The notes beneath the pieces are model-generated. The model was not told the origin of the DNA, did no database searches, and worked only from the letters and a program-made list of their open reading frames with translations. Shown piece by piece: positions 41,748-50,131 of a stretch of 64,000 bases of DNA. The DNA lies in NCBI GenBank assembly GCA_964609515.1, contig CAZSTZ010000003.1:42897-106896 (forward strand), read 5' to 3'. The stretch is from CALKCV01 sp964609515. Its GTDB lineage: Bacteria; Cyanobacteriota; Cyanobacteriia; Cyanobacteriales; Microcoleaceae. Both the position numbers and the translations under genes were made by a program. Within the stretch, counting starts at the first letter, position 1. Each line of letters starts with the position of its first letter.

Positions 41748-44700
41748 TCAACGGATTTTGATGATATTATTTTGTCGATAAAACCGGGAGCGATCGCTCT
41801 CAGAAGGTGGTAGGTAAAATTCAAAGTACCGAGTTAATGGGTAGCGATCGCTGAAATAAGAATCAAACTTTAACTTATTTGCTAACTCTTCAATATTCTT
41901 AGGTTTAATGCCCATGCCTTTTAAAAATATCTCAATGGCATAAGGAGTTCGGGGAATTGAATAAGTCCCACCGGTACCGGGAATGTCAATAACCAAGTTA
42001 GGGACTGTCGCAGTGGTTCCTTCCTCTACGCTGGCGGGAACGATACGGCCTGCTTTCATTTCTTGAAGTACCTGTTGAGCGATGTACTGTTGCTGAGAGT
42101 TACTAACTCCAACATTAGCTTTCTTCTCCTCTTTTTGTGCCTTGGCACTTGCCTTCTCAAATAGCTCGCTACCACGGCTATAGTCTTTAAGGTTGTCTGC
42201 TTCTGGAAGTTTAATAACCTCTCGTTCGGTTGCGGGTACGGCAGGGCTAAGTTCGGTTTCATTGCCAAACAAGTCTCGTTCGATAACCGCATCTTTACCA
42301 GGGATGGTTTTGATTTCTGTTTGAGTAGTCTTTTGGGATTCCCAGTAGTCATTGTTGATGGGATACTCCGAAAGACTGAGACTTAGATTATTTAACCCGC
42401 GATTTAACCTGCTAGTGATTTCTTCACCATACTGTTTTTTGCCTAATCTAGATAAAGTATCTTCTTTGACATCCGTTTTAGCAATCGCTCTTTGCAAGAC
42501 TTCCGGCATTGAGTCGTCATCCTTTGCCCACCCATTTCCGTTTTTCAATTGTACGATACTGTGAAGTTCGCCAATGTCTTTTAACTTGTTGTTTGCCATT
42601 AAATTCTCGGTATTCCCATTGACAAAATCCTGAATATCTTTAGCGTTTAAATTTACACCTTTGTTTAGTAAAAAAGCGGCAGTAAGCGAGTCTTGTTTTT
42701 TGCCTCCAGTGACTCTCAAACCGCTTTGTTTATGAACCACGCTGTACCTAGTATTAGACCTATGTCCGCTTTCATAAATCATCGTTTTTTGGTTAAATTT
42801 ATCTCGATCTGGGGTAGGAACAGGAGTAACGATAAAATCACTATCTTTTTGACCTTTTGGCACAATTGACTTCGTTTTAACCATCAACCCATTGTCAACG
42901 ATGTGGACATACTCACCCCCTGATTGAGTTCTTAGTCCTTCTTTTAACCTGTCGTAAGTAGCAGATGCTAGTTCTCTTTGATGCTTTTGTTGATTGCTGC
43001 TCATATTAGCTTTATTTTTTTTAGTTAATTGCTTATGGACTTGGATCGCTTCATCTGCGGGGCCTTTCATCTTGCTATCATCATTAGATGATACTTTCCT
43101 TGCTATATCCACCCGTTCTTTGGGCATGAATTTTGCTGCATTTTCGAGATTCCCTTCTCGTTCTATCCTTTGTTTTTCTTCTCTCTCTATAAACCTTCTT
43201 GACCACTCTTGTTCTTGCTTTTCTTGCTTGTAAATATTAGCAGCTTCCTGATCTATAACATCGCTGGAAGGGTCGGATTGTCCATAGTTTTTATACCGAT
43301 CTTTTGCTTGATGCCTATATTTCTCGATTTCCTCAGCGTTTAAAACGCTCATGCTTTCTCTTGCCTTAATACTTTCCCTCTTTAGATTTTCTTCTCTCCT
43401 TGTTCTCTCTCTTATTTTGCGTTCCTCTAGTTCTTTTTCTTTCTGAACTCGGCGAGCATTAGCACTCCTCTCGCTCCTTTTTTTCTTTTCATTCAAGAGT
43501 CTTTGGTCGTTTTCGCTTTTTTCTAAGTCGGATAATTGGTGATTTTCTGCAATTGTTAAAGCTTTTTCCCCGTATTGGCCAGGAAGAGCTATTGCATTTT
43601 TAAAATCCACTGTTGCACGGTCAATATCTTTTTTGGAGATGTCTTTGTTTAAAATATTAGACTGGATCAAGACTTTAGACAGTTCAACAGATTGCTTTTT
43701 ATTCCTTCCTTTAGCAAAGGATAATTCTTCTCCTGTTTTTAAATTATAAAGATGATACTTTTTCCCTCTTTCTTCTATTCCAATGGATTCGTCTAAGGTG
43801 ATTCCATCTACCTTCTTGCGTTCCCACCTTGATGTTCCTCGATTATATTTTTCAACGTCAAATCCACCTTGCTTTTCTACTGGCTCTGGAAGGCTGTCCT
43901 TCCAAGACTTAAATGATTTAAAATCTCTGGCTAGCACCATTTTAGGCTTAGGCTTAGGATTAGTATCTTTTTCTGCTTTACGCTTCTCAACTGCTTCTTT
44001 ACCTCGTTGGGCAGTAGAAGATAGGTTTTCTGTGGAGCGATCGCTACTTTCCTTCTTTTCTGCCTTCCGCTTTTCCACCGCTTTTCTACCAGCTTCAACA
44101 TTGGCTTTTTTATCCCGCTTTTTCTGAGCAGTTATCTCCTTTAAAATAGCCTGTTTTTCAGCAGGAGTTTTAGCATTAGCATATTTATCCCGAAGCCCTC
44201 TGACGACATTAGACTCTTTAGCAGCACGTTCTTTTAATACTTTTCTTGCCGCATCTTTGTCTTTGATTTCTGCCTCGGTTTTAGCTATCTTCTCAACAAA
44301 TTGTTCTCGTTGTTTAGATGGTCCTTTAACTTTTTCATAAACCGGGCGATCGCCTGTCTTTTTAGCAGTTTTTCTCTGTCTCCATTTCTCACTAGCACGC
44401 ATATCTCGCTGCTTCTTAATATCCGCAGCCTTCTTACTTAAAACGTTAGACAATTCGGGCGATTCTTTCTTAACTGCCGCCGCTCTTGCTTGTAATTTCT
44501 GAAGTCTTTTGCCTCTCAAATTAGCAGTTTTAGATTTTCTATTTTTGCGATCGCCCTCCCCGGCCTTAACATGACATTCATGCAAAATAGAGATACAAGT
44601 GTTCCCGCACCGATAACTTTTATCTTTGCACTTTTTATTAAACTTAGCATCAGTACGTTCCACTGGCAACGAAAGTTTGACCCATTGCAACATTGCCTCA

Positions 44701-44966
44701 TGTTCGGTAGAATCTTTTCTCCGATGTCTCAAATAAGGCCGATAGCTAACATCTTCCCCATTAATTTTAAACTGAAAAACCCGGTTATTGCTGACATTAC
44801 GAAACTTTCCAGATAGCGACCCATTATCTGCTATTTCTATATCTAGAACCTCGACTCTTTCCCCATAGAAATCATCTTGACTCAGCAACGCCCCAGTTAC
44901 TTTCATAACGTCTTCCACCGTGTCAATGCCATCATTTTTAACTTCTGAATCAGTAATATACATCAT
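41748..44966 (-). CDS. Large charged coiled-coil protein with CGxxCIS motif, 1072 aa
   Basis: The frame reaches 45071, but ATG 44966 (MMYITDSEVKNDG) is preferred; it lies 11 bases after the preceding stop with AAGG upstream. An N-terminal ~110-residue domain is followed by KCKDKSYRCGNTCIS ... HECH, the same module as in the 20459 protein. Residues ~150-640 are highly charged helices (KRKAEKKESSDRS, EKELEERKIRERTRR). The C-terminal ~400 residues are mixed and may hold a folded domain (GEYVHIVDNGLMVKTKSIVP). It sits within the head/connector operon, so it is likely carried in the virion, perhaps as an ejected internal protein. No enzymatic motif seen. Confidence 0.6.
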   Translation of the reverse strand: MMYITDSEVKNDGIDTVEDVMKVTGALLSQDDFYGERVEVLDIEIADNGSLSGKFRNVSNNRVFQFKINGEDVSYRPYLRHRRKDSTEHEAMLQWVKLSLPVERTDAKFNKKCKDKSYRCGNTCISILHECHVKAGEGDRKNRKSKTANLRGKRLQKLQARAAAVKKESPELSNVLSKKAADIKKQRDMRASEKWRQRKTAKKTGDRPVYEKVKGPSKQREQFVEKIAKTEAEIKDKDAARKVLKERAAKESNVVRGLRDKYANAKTPAEKQAILKEITAQKKRDKKANVEAGRKAVEKRKAEKKESSDRSTENLSSTAQRGKEAVEKRKAEKDTNPKPKPKMVLARDFKSFKSWKDSLPEPVEKQGGFDVEKYNRGTSRWERKKVDGITLDESIGIEERGKKYHLYNLKTGEELSFAKGRNKKQSVELSKVLIQSNILNKDISKKDIDRATVDFKNAIALPGQYGEKALTIAENHQLSDLEKSENDQRLLNEKKKRSERSANARRVQKEKELEERKIRERTRREENLKRESIKARESMSVLNAEEIEKYRHQAKDRYKNYGQSDPSSDVIDQEAANIYKQEKQEQEWSRRFIEREEKQRIEREGNLENAAKFMPKERVDIARKVSSNDDSKMKGPADEAIQVHKQLTKKNKANMSSNQQKHQRELASATYDRLKEGLRTQSGGEYVHIVDNGLMVKTKSIVPKGQKDSDFIVTPVPTPDRDKFNQKTMIYESGHRSNTRYSVVHKQSGLRVTGGKKQDSLTAAFLLNKGVNLNAKDIQDFVNGNTENLMANNKLKDIGELHSIVQLKNGNGWAKDDDSMPEVLQRAIAKTDVKEDTLSRLGKKQYGEEITSRLNRGLNNLSLSLSEYPINNDYWESQKTTQTEIKTIPGKDAVIERDLFGNETELSPAVPATEREVIKLPEADNLKDYSRGSELFEKASAKAQKEEKKANVGVSNSQQQYIAQQVLQEMKAGRIVPASVEEGTTATVPNLVIDIPGTGGTYSIPRTPYAIEIFLKGMGIKPKNIEELANKLKFDSYFSDRYPLTRYFEFYLPPSESDRSRFYRQNNIIKIR

Positions 44967-44977
44967 TTTTAATAACC

Positions 44978-45424
44978 TTAAGTAAAACGTCTTTCGTCTG
45001 GTTTTTTTCTTAAAAATAAAGTGTAAGCTAGCGGATTTTTGCGGTCCAGAGTCACAAATTCTCCTTCCCATCCACCAACAATTTGATTGTTAATCAATTG
45101 TGCTTCTACCCAAAAAGAAACCCCGGTAGCTTGCAACCAATCCAAACTTAAAGATTTATCAATTCCCGCCAACTCAAAGCTATCATCTTTAACAGTAATA
45201 TTGCTAAATTTTGGCGAATATTGAGAAGCATTTTCCTTCTTTAAAACTAAATTATCTAGCTGTATTTTCTCTTCATATTTTTTACCGTTGCTATCAGCAA
45301 ATCGACGTGACAAAACTAGGCTGACAACATGACCGTCTAGCCCAAAAATAGAAGCGATATTCGCTGCTGATTTAGAACGAATATCGCGACAAATTCTTTG
45401 CAAGTTAGTACCGTTATTATTCAC
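44978..45424 (-). CDS. Hypothetical head-module protein, 148 aa
   Basis: Mixed beta protein (GHVVSLVLSRRF, VSFWVEAQLINNQIVGGWEG) with no recognised motif. It lies 11 bases upstream of the 1072-aa gene and eight bases downstream of the Acb2-like gene, all on the minus strand. A neck or completion role is possible by position. Confidence 0.6.
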   Translation of the reverse strand: MNNNGTNLQRICRDIRSKSAANIASIFGLDGHVVSLVLSRRFADSNGKKYEEKIQLDNLVLKKENASQYSPKFSNITVKDDSFELAGIDKSLSLDWLQATGVSFWVEAQLINNQIVGGWEGEFVTLDRKNPLAYTLFLRKKPDERRFT

Positions 45425-45432
45425 TTTACAAA

Positions 45433-45669
45433 TTAATTAGAAGTTCCAAACACTTCATCTACTGTAATACCTTGATTGGCGAACATTCTTGCTTGCTGAA
45501 TTGCAAATAAAGCCATTTTTCGGCAATCTTCATCTTTAACTTCTTGCATAATTACTTGAGCTAATTCGAGAGACATCTTATTAACTCGTTCATGCTTTTG
45601 CTTCCTTTCTTCCGTAGTAGGAGGATGATATGTGAAAAATTCAGACACATTTTCTAGCGTGAGTTGCAT
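45433..45669 (-). CDS. Acb2/Tad1-hairpin-like protein, candidate cyclic-oligonucleotide sponge, 78 aa
   Basis: The sequence FFTYHPPTTEERKQKHERV followed by LELAQVIMQEV, then RKMALFAIQQARMFANQGI, lines up with the Acb2 family pattern FxYHxPTxxQ...R..A..LA..I......R..AL..LE.A.MWANAAIAR. Length (78 aa) and the all-helical hairpin layout fit. Acb2 proteins bind cyclic di- and trinucleotides and block CBASS (some also type III CRISPR or Thoeris) signalling. Here it is embedded in the virion operon between the DUF4054 and neck genes. The WANAAIAR end is changed to FANQGIT, so binding is a prediction. Confidence 0.65.
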   Translation of the reverse strand: MQLTLENVSEFFTYHPPTTEERKQKHERVNKMSLELAQVIMQEVKDEDCRKMALFAIQQARMFANQGITVDEVFGTSN

Positions 45670-45679
45670 TGATTTTTGT

Positions 45680-45737
45680 TTTTTAACTAAACTACAAAGC
45701 CGGTTTTATTTTTAACTAAACTACAAAGCCGGTTTTA
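45680..45737. repeat. 29-bp perfect tandem duplication at the end of the DUF4054 gene
   Basis: Two identical 29-base units occupy 45680-45708 and 45709-45737. The upstream unit (on the minus strand) encodes the last codons KTGFVV and the stop; the second copy repeats them after the stop. The protein is unaffected, but the intergenic gap is lengthened. Confidence 0.9.
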
Positions 45738-46075
45738 GGGAGCGATCGCCATAGGTTCAAATACCGCTGGCCGTAAATAGTCGATCCAAACTCGCCCCCA
45801 TCTTTCAAACCTTCCATCTTTGGTAGCGACATAACCTTCCCCGCCACCGACTCTACCGCCACCGAAGCGATCGCTCCCTTTTGATATAGCGACAACGCTA
45901 ACCAATGGGCTGTTAAAAGAGCGATCGCTTCCCTTCTGCCATCTATATCGCACCAGGTAGAACGACCGCACTTTTGATGGGCTGACTTTAAGTTCCAGAG
46001 AATAGACTCGCGATCCATTAAAGCAAACTCTGAAAAAATCTCGATAAATTGCTCTGGTTCTAAGATTAAGTCCAT
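45716..46075 (-). CDS. DUF4054-like head-tail connector protein, 119 aa
   Basis: Contains FIEIFSEFALMDRESILWNL, GRREAIALLTAHWLAL and STIYGQRYLNLWR...GFVV. The AHWLAL helix and the YGQxYLxLxR...GF(V) ending are features of DUF4054 adaptors in head modules with DUF1073 portals. It would attach to the portal and receive the tail. ATG overlaps the preceding stop (TGATG). Confidence 0.75.
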   Translation of the reverse strand: MDLILEPEQFIEIFSEFALMDRESILWNLKSAHQKCGRSTWCDIDGRREAIALLTAHWLALSLYQKGAIASVAVESVAGKVMSLPKMEGLKDGGEFGSTIYGQRYLNLWRSLPKTGFVV

Positions 46076-46389
46076 CAGTCTTTTTTCGGTGGAGGTCGTT
46101 CGAGTTTATTTGAAAGGGTGGAAGAAGGTACAGGGATAGGTTCTGGAGGCTCTTCTTTTTTCTCAGGTTGCCGAAACTTCTCAGATTTTTCCGATTTAGC
46201 AGAAAGAGACAATTCTCCAGATTCAATTAGTGGTTTAAATCTGACACTGCGACTCATAACCTCCCAATCCTCCCTGTCGATATAAACCACTTTGTTAGGT
46301 GGTAAAGAATAACTCTTCCCCCCTAACTGGCAAGGTAATGGAGGAGCATTTTTTTCTTTTGGGCTGTACTTAATAGGGATGGATGCCAT
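46075..46389 (-). CDS. Hypothetical head-module protein, 104 aa
   Basis: A short folded first half (PCQLGGKSYSLPPNKVVYID) and a Lys/Pro/Glu-rich tail (KKEEPPEPIPVPSS). Stop overlaps the DUF4054 start. Small proteins of this type between capsid and connector genes are often decoration or adaptor proteins; not recognised. Confidence 0.6.
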   Translation of the reverse strand: MASIPIKYSPKEKNAPPLPCQLGGKSYSLPPNKVVYIDREDWEVMSRSVRFKPLIESGELSLSAKSEKSEKFRQPEKKEEPPEPIPVPSSTLSNKLERPPPKKD

Positions 46390-46401
46390 GATTTCTCTAA
46401 G

Positions 46402-46863
46402 TTAAGAACTGGGGGAAGAAACTCCAGATTGAAACTTGCTAACTGCTGTTTTTTTAGCCTCAGTAGAGGTCTTTTCGGCAGTTTTGCCTTGCCCTTTAGC
46501 AGGTTCCAAAGGTTCCTGATTAGCCTTAGATGCCACTCTAGCTGGTTTCGGTTCGACATCTACAACAGCAGATTGTACCTGCTTTTTGCTAGAATCATTC
46601 GATTTTTCACTAGCATCAATAATCTGGTATTTATTCTCATCTTTCCCAATTAACGGTGGTTGAATTATCGCAGTATAATCGGGCGAGTAAAGCAACCTTT
46701 GTTGCAACAACTCTTGCGTTCTGGGAATCTTTTTGATTTCCTCCCACATATCCACATCAAGTTCATTGCTTCCTGGATATATCTGGACAAGCGATCGTTG
46801 AATGGGAAAGACCAAAGGACCGTTGTCTGCTGGAACTTGATAACTGATTTTTGTTATTACCAT
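46402..46863 (-). CDS. Hypothetical head-module protein, 153 aa
   Basis: First ~65 residues (ISYQVPADNGPLVFPIQRSL) form a domain similar in lay-out to the 104-aa neighbour; the rest is a disordered Lys/Ser/Glu tail. It follows the major capsid gene by 12 bases. Probably a capsid accessory. Confidence 0.55.
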   Translation of the reverse strand: MVITKISYQVPADNGPLVFPIQRSLVQIYPGSNELDVDMWEEIKKIPRTQELLQQRLLYSPDYTAIIQPPLIGKDENKYQIIDASEKSNDSSKKQVQSAVVDVEPKPARVASKANQEPLEPAKGQGKTAEKTSTEAKKTAVSKFQSGVSSPSS

Positions 46864-46875
46864 TTTAGTACCCTT

Positions 46876-47784
46876 TTAATACCAAAAGCCTTCTACTATA
46901 ACAGCAGAAAGGCGGTTTTTATAGCGAACTCCCGCAATTCTTTCGTGAACCAAGTAAGTGTTGCAAACTTGGCTTTCCGACTGAATTAACTGCTCTAAGG
47001 GATGGGGGACATGAAATTCTACATATCTAGGATCCCTGTTATAAAACAACATTGCAGGAGTTTCATTGATGCCTGCGATATCGCACCACACCGCGTCATC
47101 AACCATCTCAATTTGGGGATTAGACTCTCGAAACGCACGCATCACGGTAGTTGGGTCGTGTTCGCTACGCCGTTTAGAATACATATATGTCAGCAACTTT
47201 GATGGCATAATTACTGCATTAGCTTTTAAAACCGTCTTGGTCAAAGTGGTGTAAATAGCGTTTGCCCACTCGGTTAAAGAGTCCACGGCATCATCCGCTG
47301 ATAATGCCGGGTCGTTAAAATTAACTGTTGAAACAATTCGAGGCAGTCTGGCGCTAAAAAGGCCGTGAATACCTTGGCTAGGAGCGCCTAGATAAGCGAT
47401 TTCATCTTCCAATGCGCGAATTAATTCTCCAGCCGCCATCGCTTTTTCAGAACTAACTTCAAAATTAGCAAATGCAGCTTCTCTCGCCTCTTGGAAATTA
47501 ATCTCGTACTCTGCCTCTGCCGAATAAATAGGAATCGTGTCGGGAGCGCCTAATAATTCAACTTTAGGTACATCATAGCCGGGACGAGAAGTTAACCGGG
47601 CTCTACCACTATAGTCAATATGTTGGCGAGTCAGATATCTAGCACCAGGACCACCCTCAAAATTTAAAGGAACGTGGTCTCTGCCCTTACGCTCTGGATA
47701 TTCTGCTTTAATAAGTTCTTGGAAATTATACTCGGCAGCGCGAGCCATAATTGCCGGGCCGTCAATAGAATCTAGTCGTTGCAT
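46876..47784 (-). CDS. Major capsid protein (DUF2184-like)
   Basis: 302 residues. The end (FYNRDPRYVEFHVPHPLEQL, then VCNTYLVHERIAGVRYKNRL) matches the DUF2184 pattern where the last strand carries the R-x-AGV-x-x-x-x-P/L region; AGELIRALEDEIAYLG and the IMPSKLLTYMYSKR helix also fit HK97-fold capsid proteins. It assembles the icosahedral head with the cement protein encoded just upstream. No processed N-terminal scaffold is fused; scaffold and protease are in the 454-aa gene. Confidence 0.8.
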   Translation of the reverse strand: MQRLDSIDGPAIMARAAEYNFQELIKAEYPERKGRDHVPLNFEGGPGARYLTRQHIDYSGRARLTSRPGYDVPKVELLGAPDTIPIYSAEAEYEINFQEAREAAFANFEVSSEKAMAAGELIRALEDEIAYLGAPSQGIHGLFSARLPRIVSTVNFNDPALSADDAVDSLTEWANAIYTTLTKTVLKANAVIMPSKLLTYMYSKRRSEHDPTTVMRAFRESNPQIEMVDDAVWCDIAGINETPAMLFYNRDPRYVEFHVPHPLEQLIQSESQVCNTYLVHERIAGVRYKNRLSAVIVEGFWY

Positions 47785-47792
47785 ACTTTTTA

Positions 47793-48581
47793 TTAAATTC
47801 CTAACATTAACTCTGCTATTTCTCCAGCTTTTGCGCTGCTCAACCAGCGAGCGCTAACAATCTGAGCGCAACCAGCACTGGCAGTGGCTCTGAAAACCCC
47901 AGTCTCGCCAGTGCTGTCATACCGATGAAAAACGTCTGTCATTGGCGAAACATCTTCCTCAACACTTACCCAGACAGAACCTCGAATTGCCACCGACATA
48001 ATCTCACCGGGGCCATATTGGTGTTTTGGAATTTGAGGAGAACCTAACGGTAAATCGTTAAGCATGGTGTTGGAGTCAAAAGCCACCCCCACAAAAACAA
48101 GGTTGGCATCAGGAGCGCCTAATTGTGCTTGGTCGTCAGCATTGGTCGCCACCTTAATGATAGCCCTACCAATAGGCACTACCGCAGTTTCCACAGCTGC
48201 CTGAGTATTGGCAACGGTTAACGCCCCTGTTGTTGCACCGACTACATTCGCGCTAATAGTGTGGGGCACGCCATCAGCACCGATAACAGTAAAGGTTGTA
48301 GCAGATGCGGCGGCAGCGATTAGCTCTTGTCCGCTAAGGTTGATTGCCGCAACTAGCGCGTCTCGAACGTCGGTATCGACATCCCCCACATCGGCGACAT
48401 AACTAAAAGTCTCGGAGTTAATTACAACGTTGTAGGTGACACCTGTTTCTAAAACGAGAGTTACGGTGTCGATTTGTGGGAGCGTGGCAGTGTTGTTGAC
48501 ATAAGGTTCATAATTGACCTTATGTTTGCCAACCTTGCCTGGGTAAGCCTTTCTTGGTCTGATGTCAAATCTAGTTTGCAT
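47793..48581 (-). CDS. Head decoration / cement protein with inserted Ig-like segment, 262 aa
   Basis: Ends GPGEIMSVAIRGSVWVSVEE ... ARWLSSAKAGEIAELMLG, the pattern of structural cement (DUF2190-like) proteins encoded beside DUF2184 capsids. Residues ~35-140 (TVTLVLETGVTYNVVINSET, TFTVIGADGVPHTISANV) look like an inserted Ig-type decoration domain. It would stabilise the expanded capsid. Confidence 0.7.
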   Translation of the reverse strand: MQTRFDIRPRKAYPGKVGKHKVNYEPYVNNTATLPQIDTVTLVLETGVTYNVVINSETFSYVADVGDVDTDVRDALVAAINLSGQELIAAAASATTFTVIGADGVPHTISANVVGATTGALTVANTQAAVETAVVPIGRAIIKVATNADDQAQLGAPDANLVFVGVAFDSNTMLNDLPLGSPQIPKHQYGPGEIMSVAIRGSVWVSVEEDVSPMTDVFHRYDSTGETGVFRATASAGCAQIVSARWLSSAKAGEIAELMLGI

Positions 48582-48591
48582 GGTGGTTTAT

Positions 48592-49956
48592 CTATTTTTT
48601 GTATTTTTTCCAACGTTCGGATTGTTGTTGCAGATGCTCTTTGCGAATAGCTTCTACATCGACAACATCAGAGGCAGAAGAGTCTTGTCTGGAGGCATAG
48701 ACAGACGATCGCAACCTAGAGTTATAAGGCTCTGCAGTTGTTTGATCTGCTTTCCAGATAGCAAATGCACCAGACACTTCCTCATCCCGCATGGAGTCTA
48801 AACGCTTGGCAATTTCGCTATCCTTTCTGGCAGAGGTTTGAATTGCTAAACGCTTGATAGCAGCGGGAGTCATTTTCGTGTCGGGGTTTTCCAAGAACCC
48901 ACCAGGCCCTAAGAATTTCCACATCTCGTTCCCGACAGGAACCATGCAATCCATTACCGCGCCTAAATAGCTATCGCACCGATTTTTGATTTCTGCTTCT
49001 TTCTGCTGTTTGAGAATATTAACTTCGCTCTCAGTAGCAGAAATCTTGCGCTTAAGATGCTCGATTTGAATACCTAGCTCTTCGTTTGTCTGATGTAGGC
49101 TATCGTTGCGGTCCTGTAAATCTTTAACGCGATACTGTTCGGTTGCATATTTTTCCAGAGAAAGGCGATCGCCTTTCTCTGCTAATACACCTTGCAGTTC
49201 CCCTGCCAATTCGTAGGCATCAGTGCGTTCTTGAGCGATCTTCTCGTTATCAGCCATTAGCTTTTCTATTTTGGCGATAAGATCGTCTTTCGACATCGTT
49301 TCTAAATTTGTCATATCGAAACGTTCATCCTCATCTAATTCGTCATCTTCAAACAATGACATTTGTTTCGGCATATCCAATTCCTCTTCTAAACTAAAAT
49401 TACTATAAGCAACATTAGAATTGCCAGTTTCAGAGTCGAATCTGAGTTGCAATTCTTTGCCGCCTCTCGGTCGTTTAGTTACTGCAACATGATTTGCGAT
49501 AATATCTTTTTGTACGCAATCATATCTTTCTCCTTCATAAATACCTGGCGTTTCTTCAGTTTCACAAACATATCCAACAGACAAATAGTCGATATTATTA
49601 TCAAGTATTTTGTCTATTGCCTTGCCATCTAATACTTTGATTTTGGCGCGGATATATTTGCCATCAAATCTGGCTTTTTCACCAGTTACGCCAACTTGAT
49701 ATTTTGTAACAGTTTCAGAATCTAACATCTGAGGAGGATGCTCAAATGTTAATGGCAAAAGTTCAAAAGTTTCCAGACTAGAAATCTTTCCTACCTCTTC
49801 AGGAGGCCGAAATTCTCTCCTCTGAGTACCGTCTGGATTGGTGTAAGTTTGGACTCCAACCCTAGCAATAGGGGAATCTTCGCTCACCAAATAACCGTCG
49901 GGCGATCGCTTTTTTAAATCGATTTTTACCGCATCAAACCGAAAACTTTTAGCCAT
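48592..49956 (-). CDS. Prohead protease (DUF2213) fused to scaffold, 454 aa
   Basis: The N-terminal ~170 residues match DUF2213: REFRPPEEV, LPLTFEHPP (His73) and DYLSVGYVC (Ser126), the candidate catalytic pair. A long coiled coil follows (LMADNEKIAQERTDAYELAG; LGIQIEHLKRKISATES), typical of scaffolding. The C-terminus reads KEHLQQQSERWKKYKK, which would bind capsid protein. Protease and scaffold in one chain is common in this capsid lineage. Confidence 0.8.
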   Translation of the reverse strand: MAKSFRFDAVKIDLKKRSPDGYLVSEDSPIARVGVQTYTNPDGTQRREFRPPEEVGKISSLETFELLPLTFEHPPQMLDSETVTKYQVGVTGEKARFDGKYIRAKIKVLDGKAIDKILDNNIDYLSVGYVCETEETPGIYEGERYDCVQKDIIANHVAVTKRPRGGKELQLRFDSETGNSNVAYSNFSLEEELDMPKQMSLFEDDELDEDERFDMTNLETMSKDDLIAKIEKLMADNEKIAQERTDAYELAGELQGVLAEKGDRLSLEKYATEQYRVKDLQDRNDSLHQTNEELGIQIEHLKRKISATESEVNILKQQKEAEIKNRCDSYLGAVMDCMVPVGNEMWKFLGPGGFLENPDTKMTPAAIKRLAIQTSARKDSEIAKRLDSMRDEEVSGAFAIWKADQTTAEPYNSRLRSSVYASRQDSSASDVVDVEAIRKEHLQQQSERWKKYKK

Positions 49957-50113
49957 AGAAATCTATTGTAGATCAAAAAATTAAAATTTGACTAATTATT
50001 CAACATTTTTTCAAAAAATTATTCGGCAGGGGGGATTTGGTCTAGCAAACCTAGCAATTCTTCGTTAGTAGAGTTGGGGCTTTGCTCTGTGGGGGGAATA
50101 TCGTCTAGCAAAC
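49957..50113 (-). pseudogene. Detached former C-terminus of the portal gene
   Basis: Beyond the portal stop, another frame reads LLDDIPPTEQSPNSTNEELL then GLLDQIPPAE and stops at 50019-50021. It joins in sense with the portal end NSANDELLG if one copy of the 11-bp unit AAACCTAATAA (50110-50120 and 50121-50131) is removed. The tail contained two copies of an NSxNxELLGLLDxIPPxE unit. The remaining bases up to 49956 are AT-rich without features. Confidence 0.8.
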
Positions 50114-50131
50114 CTAATAAAAACCTAATAA
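50110..50131. repeat. 11-bp tandem duplication causing the portal frameshift
   Basis: AAACCTAATAA occurs at 50110-50120 and again immediately at 50121-50131. Eleven is not a multiple of three, so the reading frame changes and the portal stops at 50114-50116. Confidence 0.9.
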
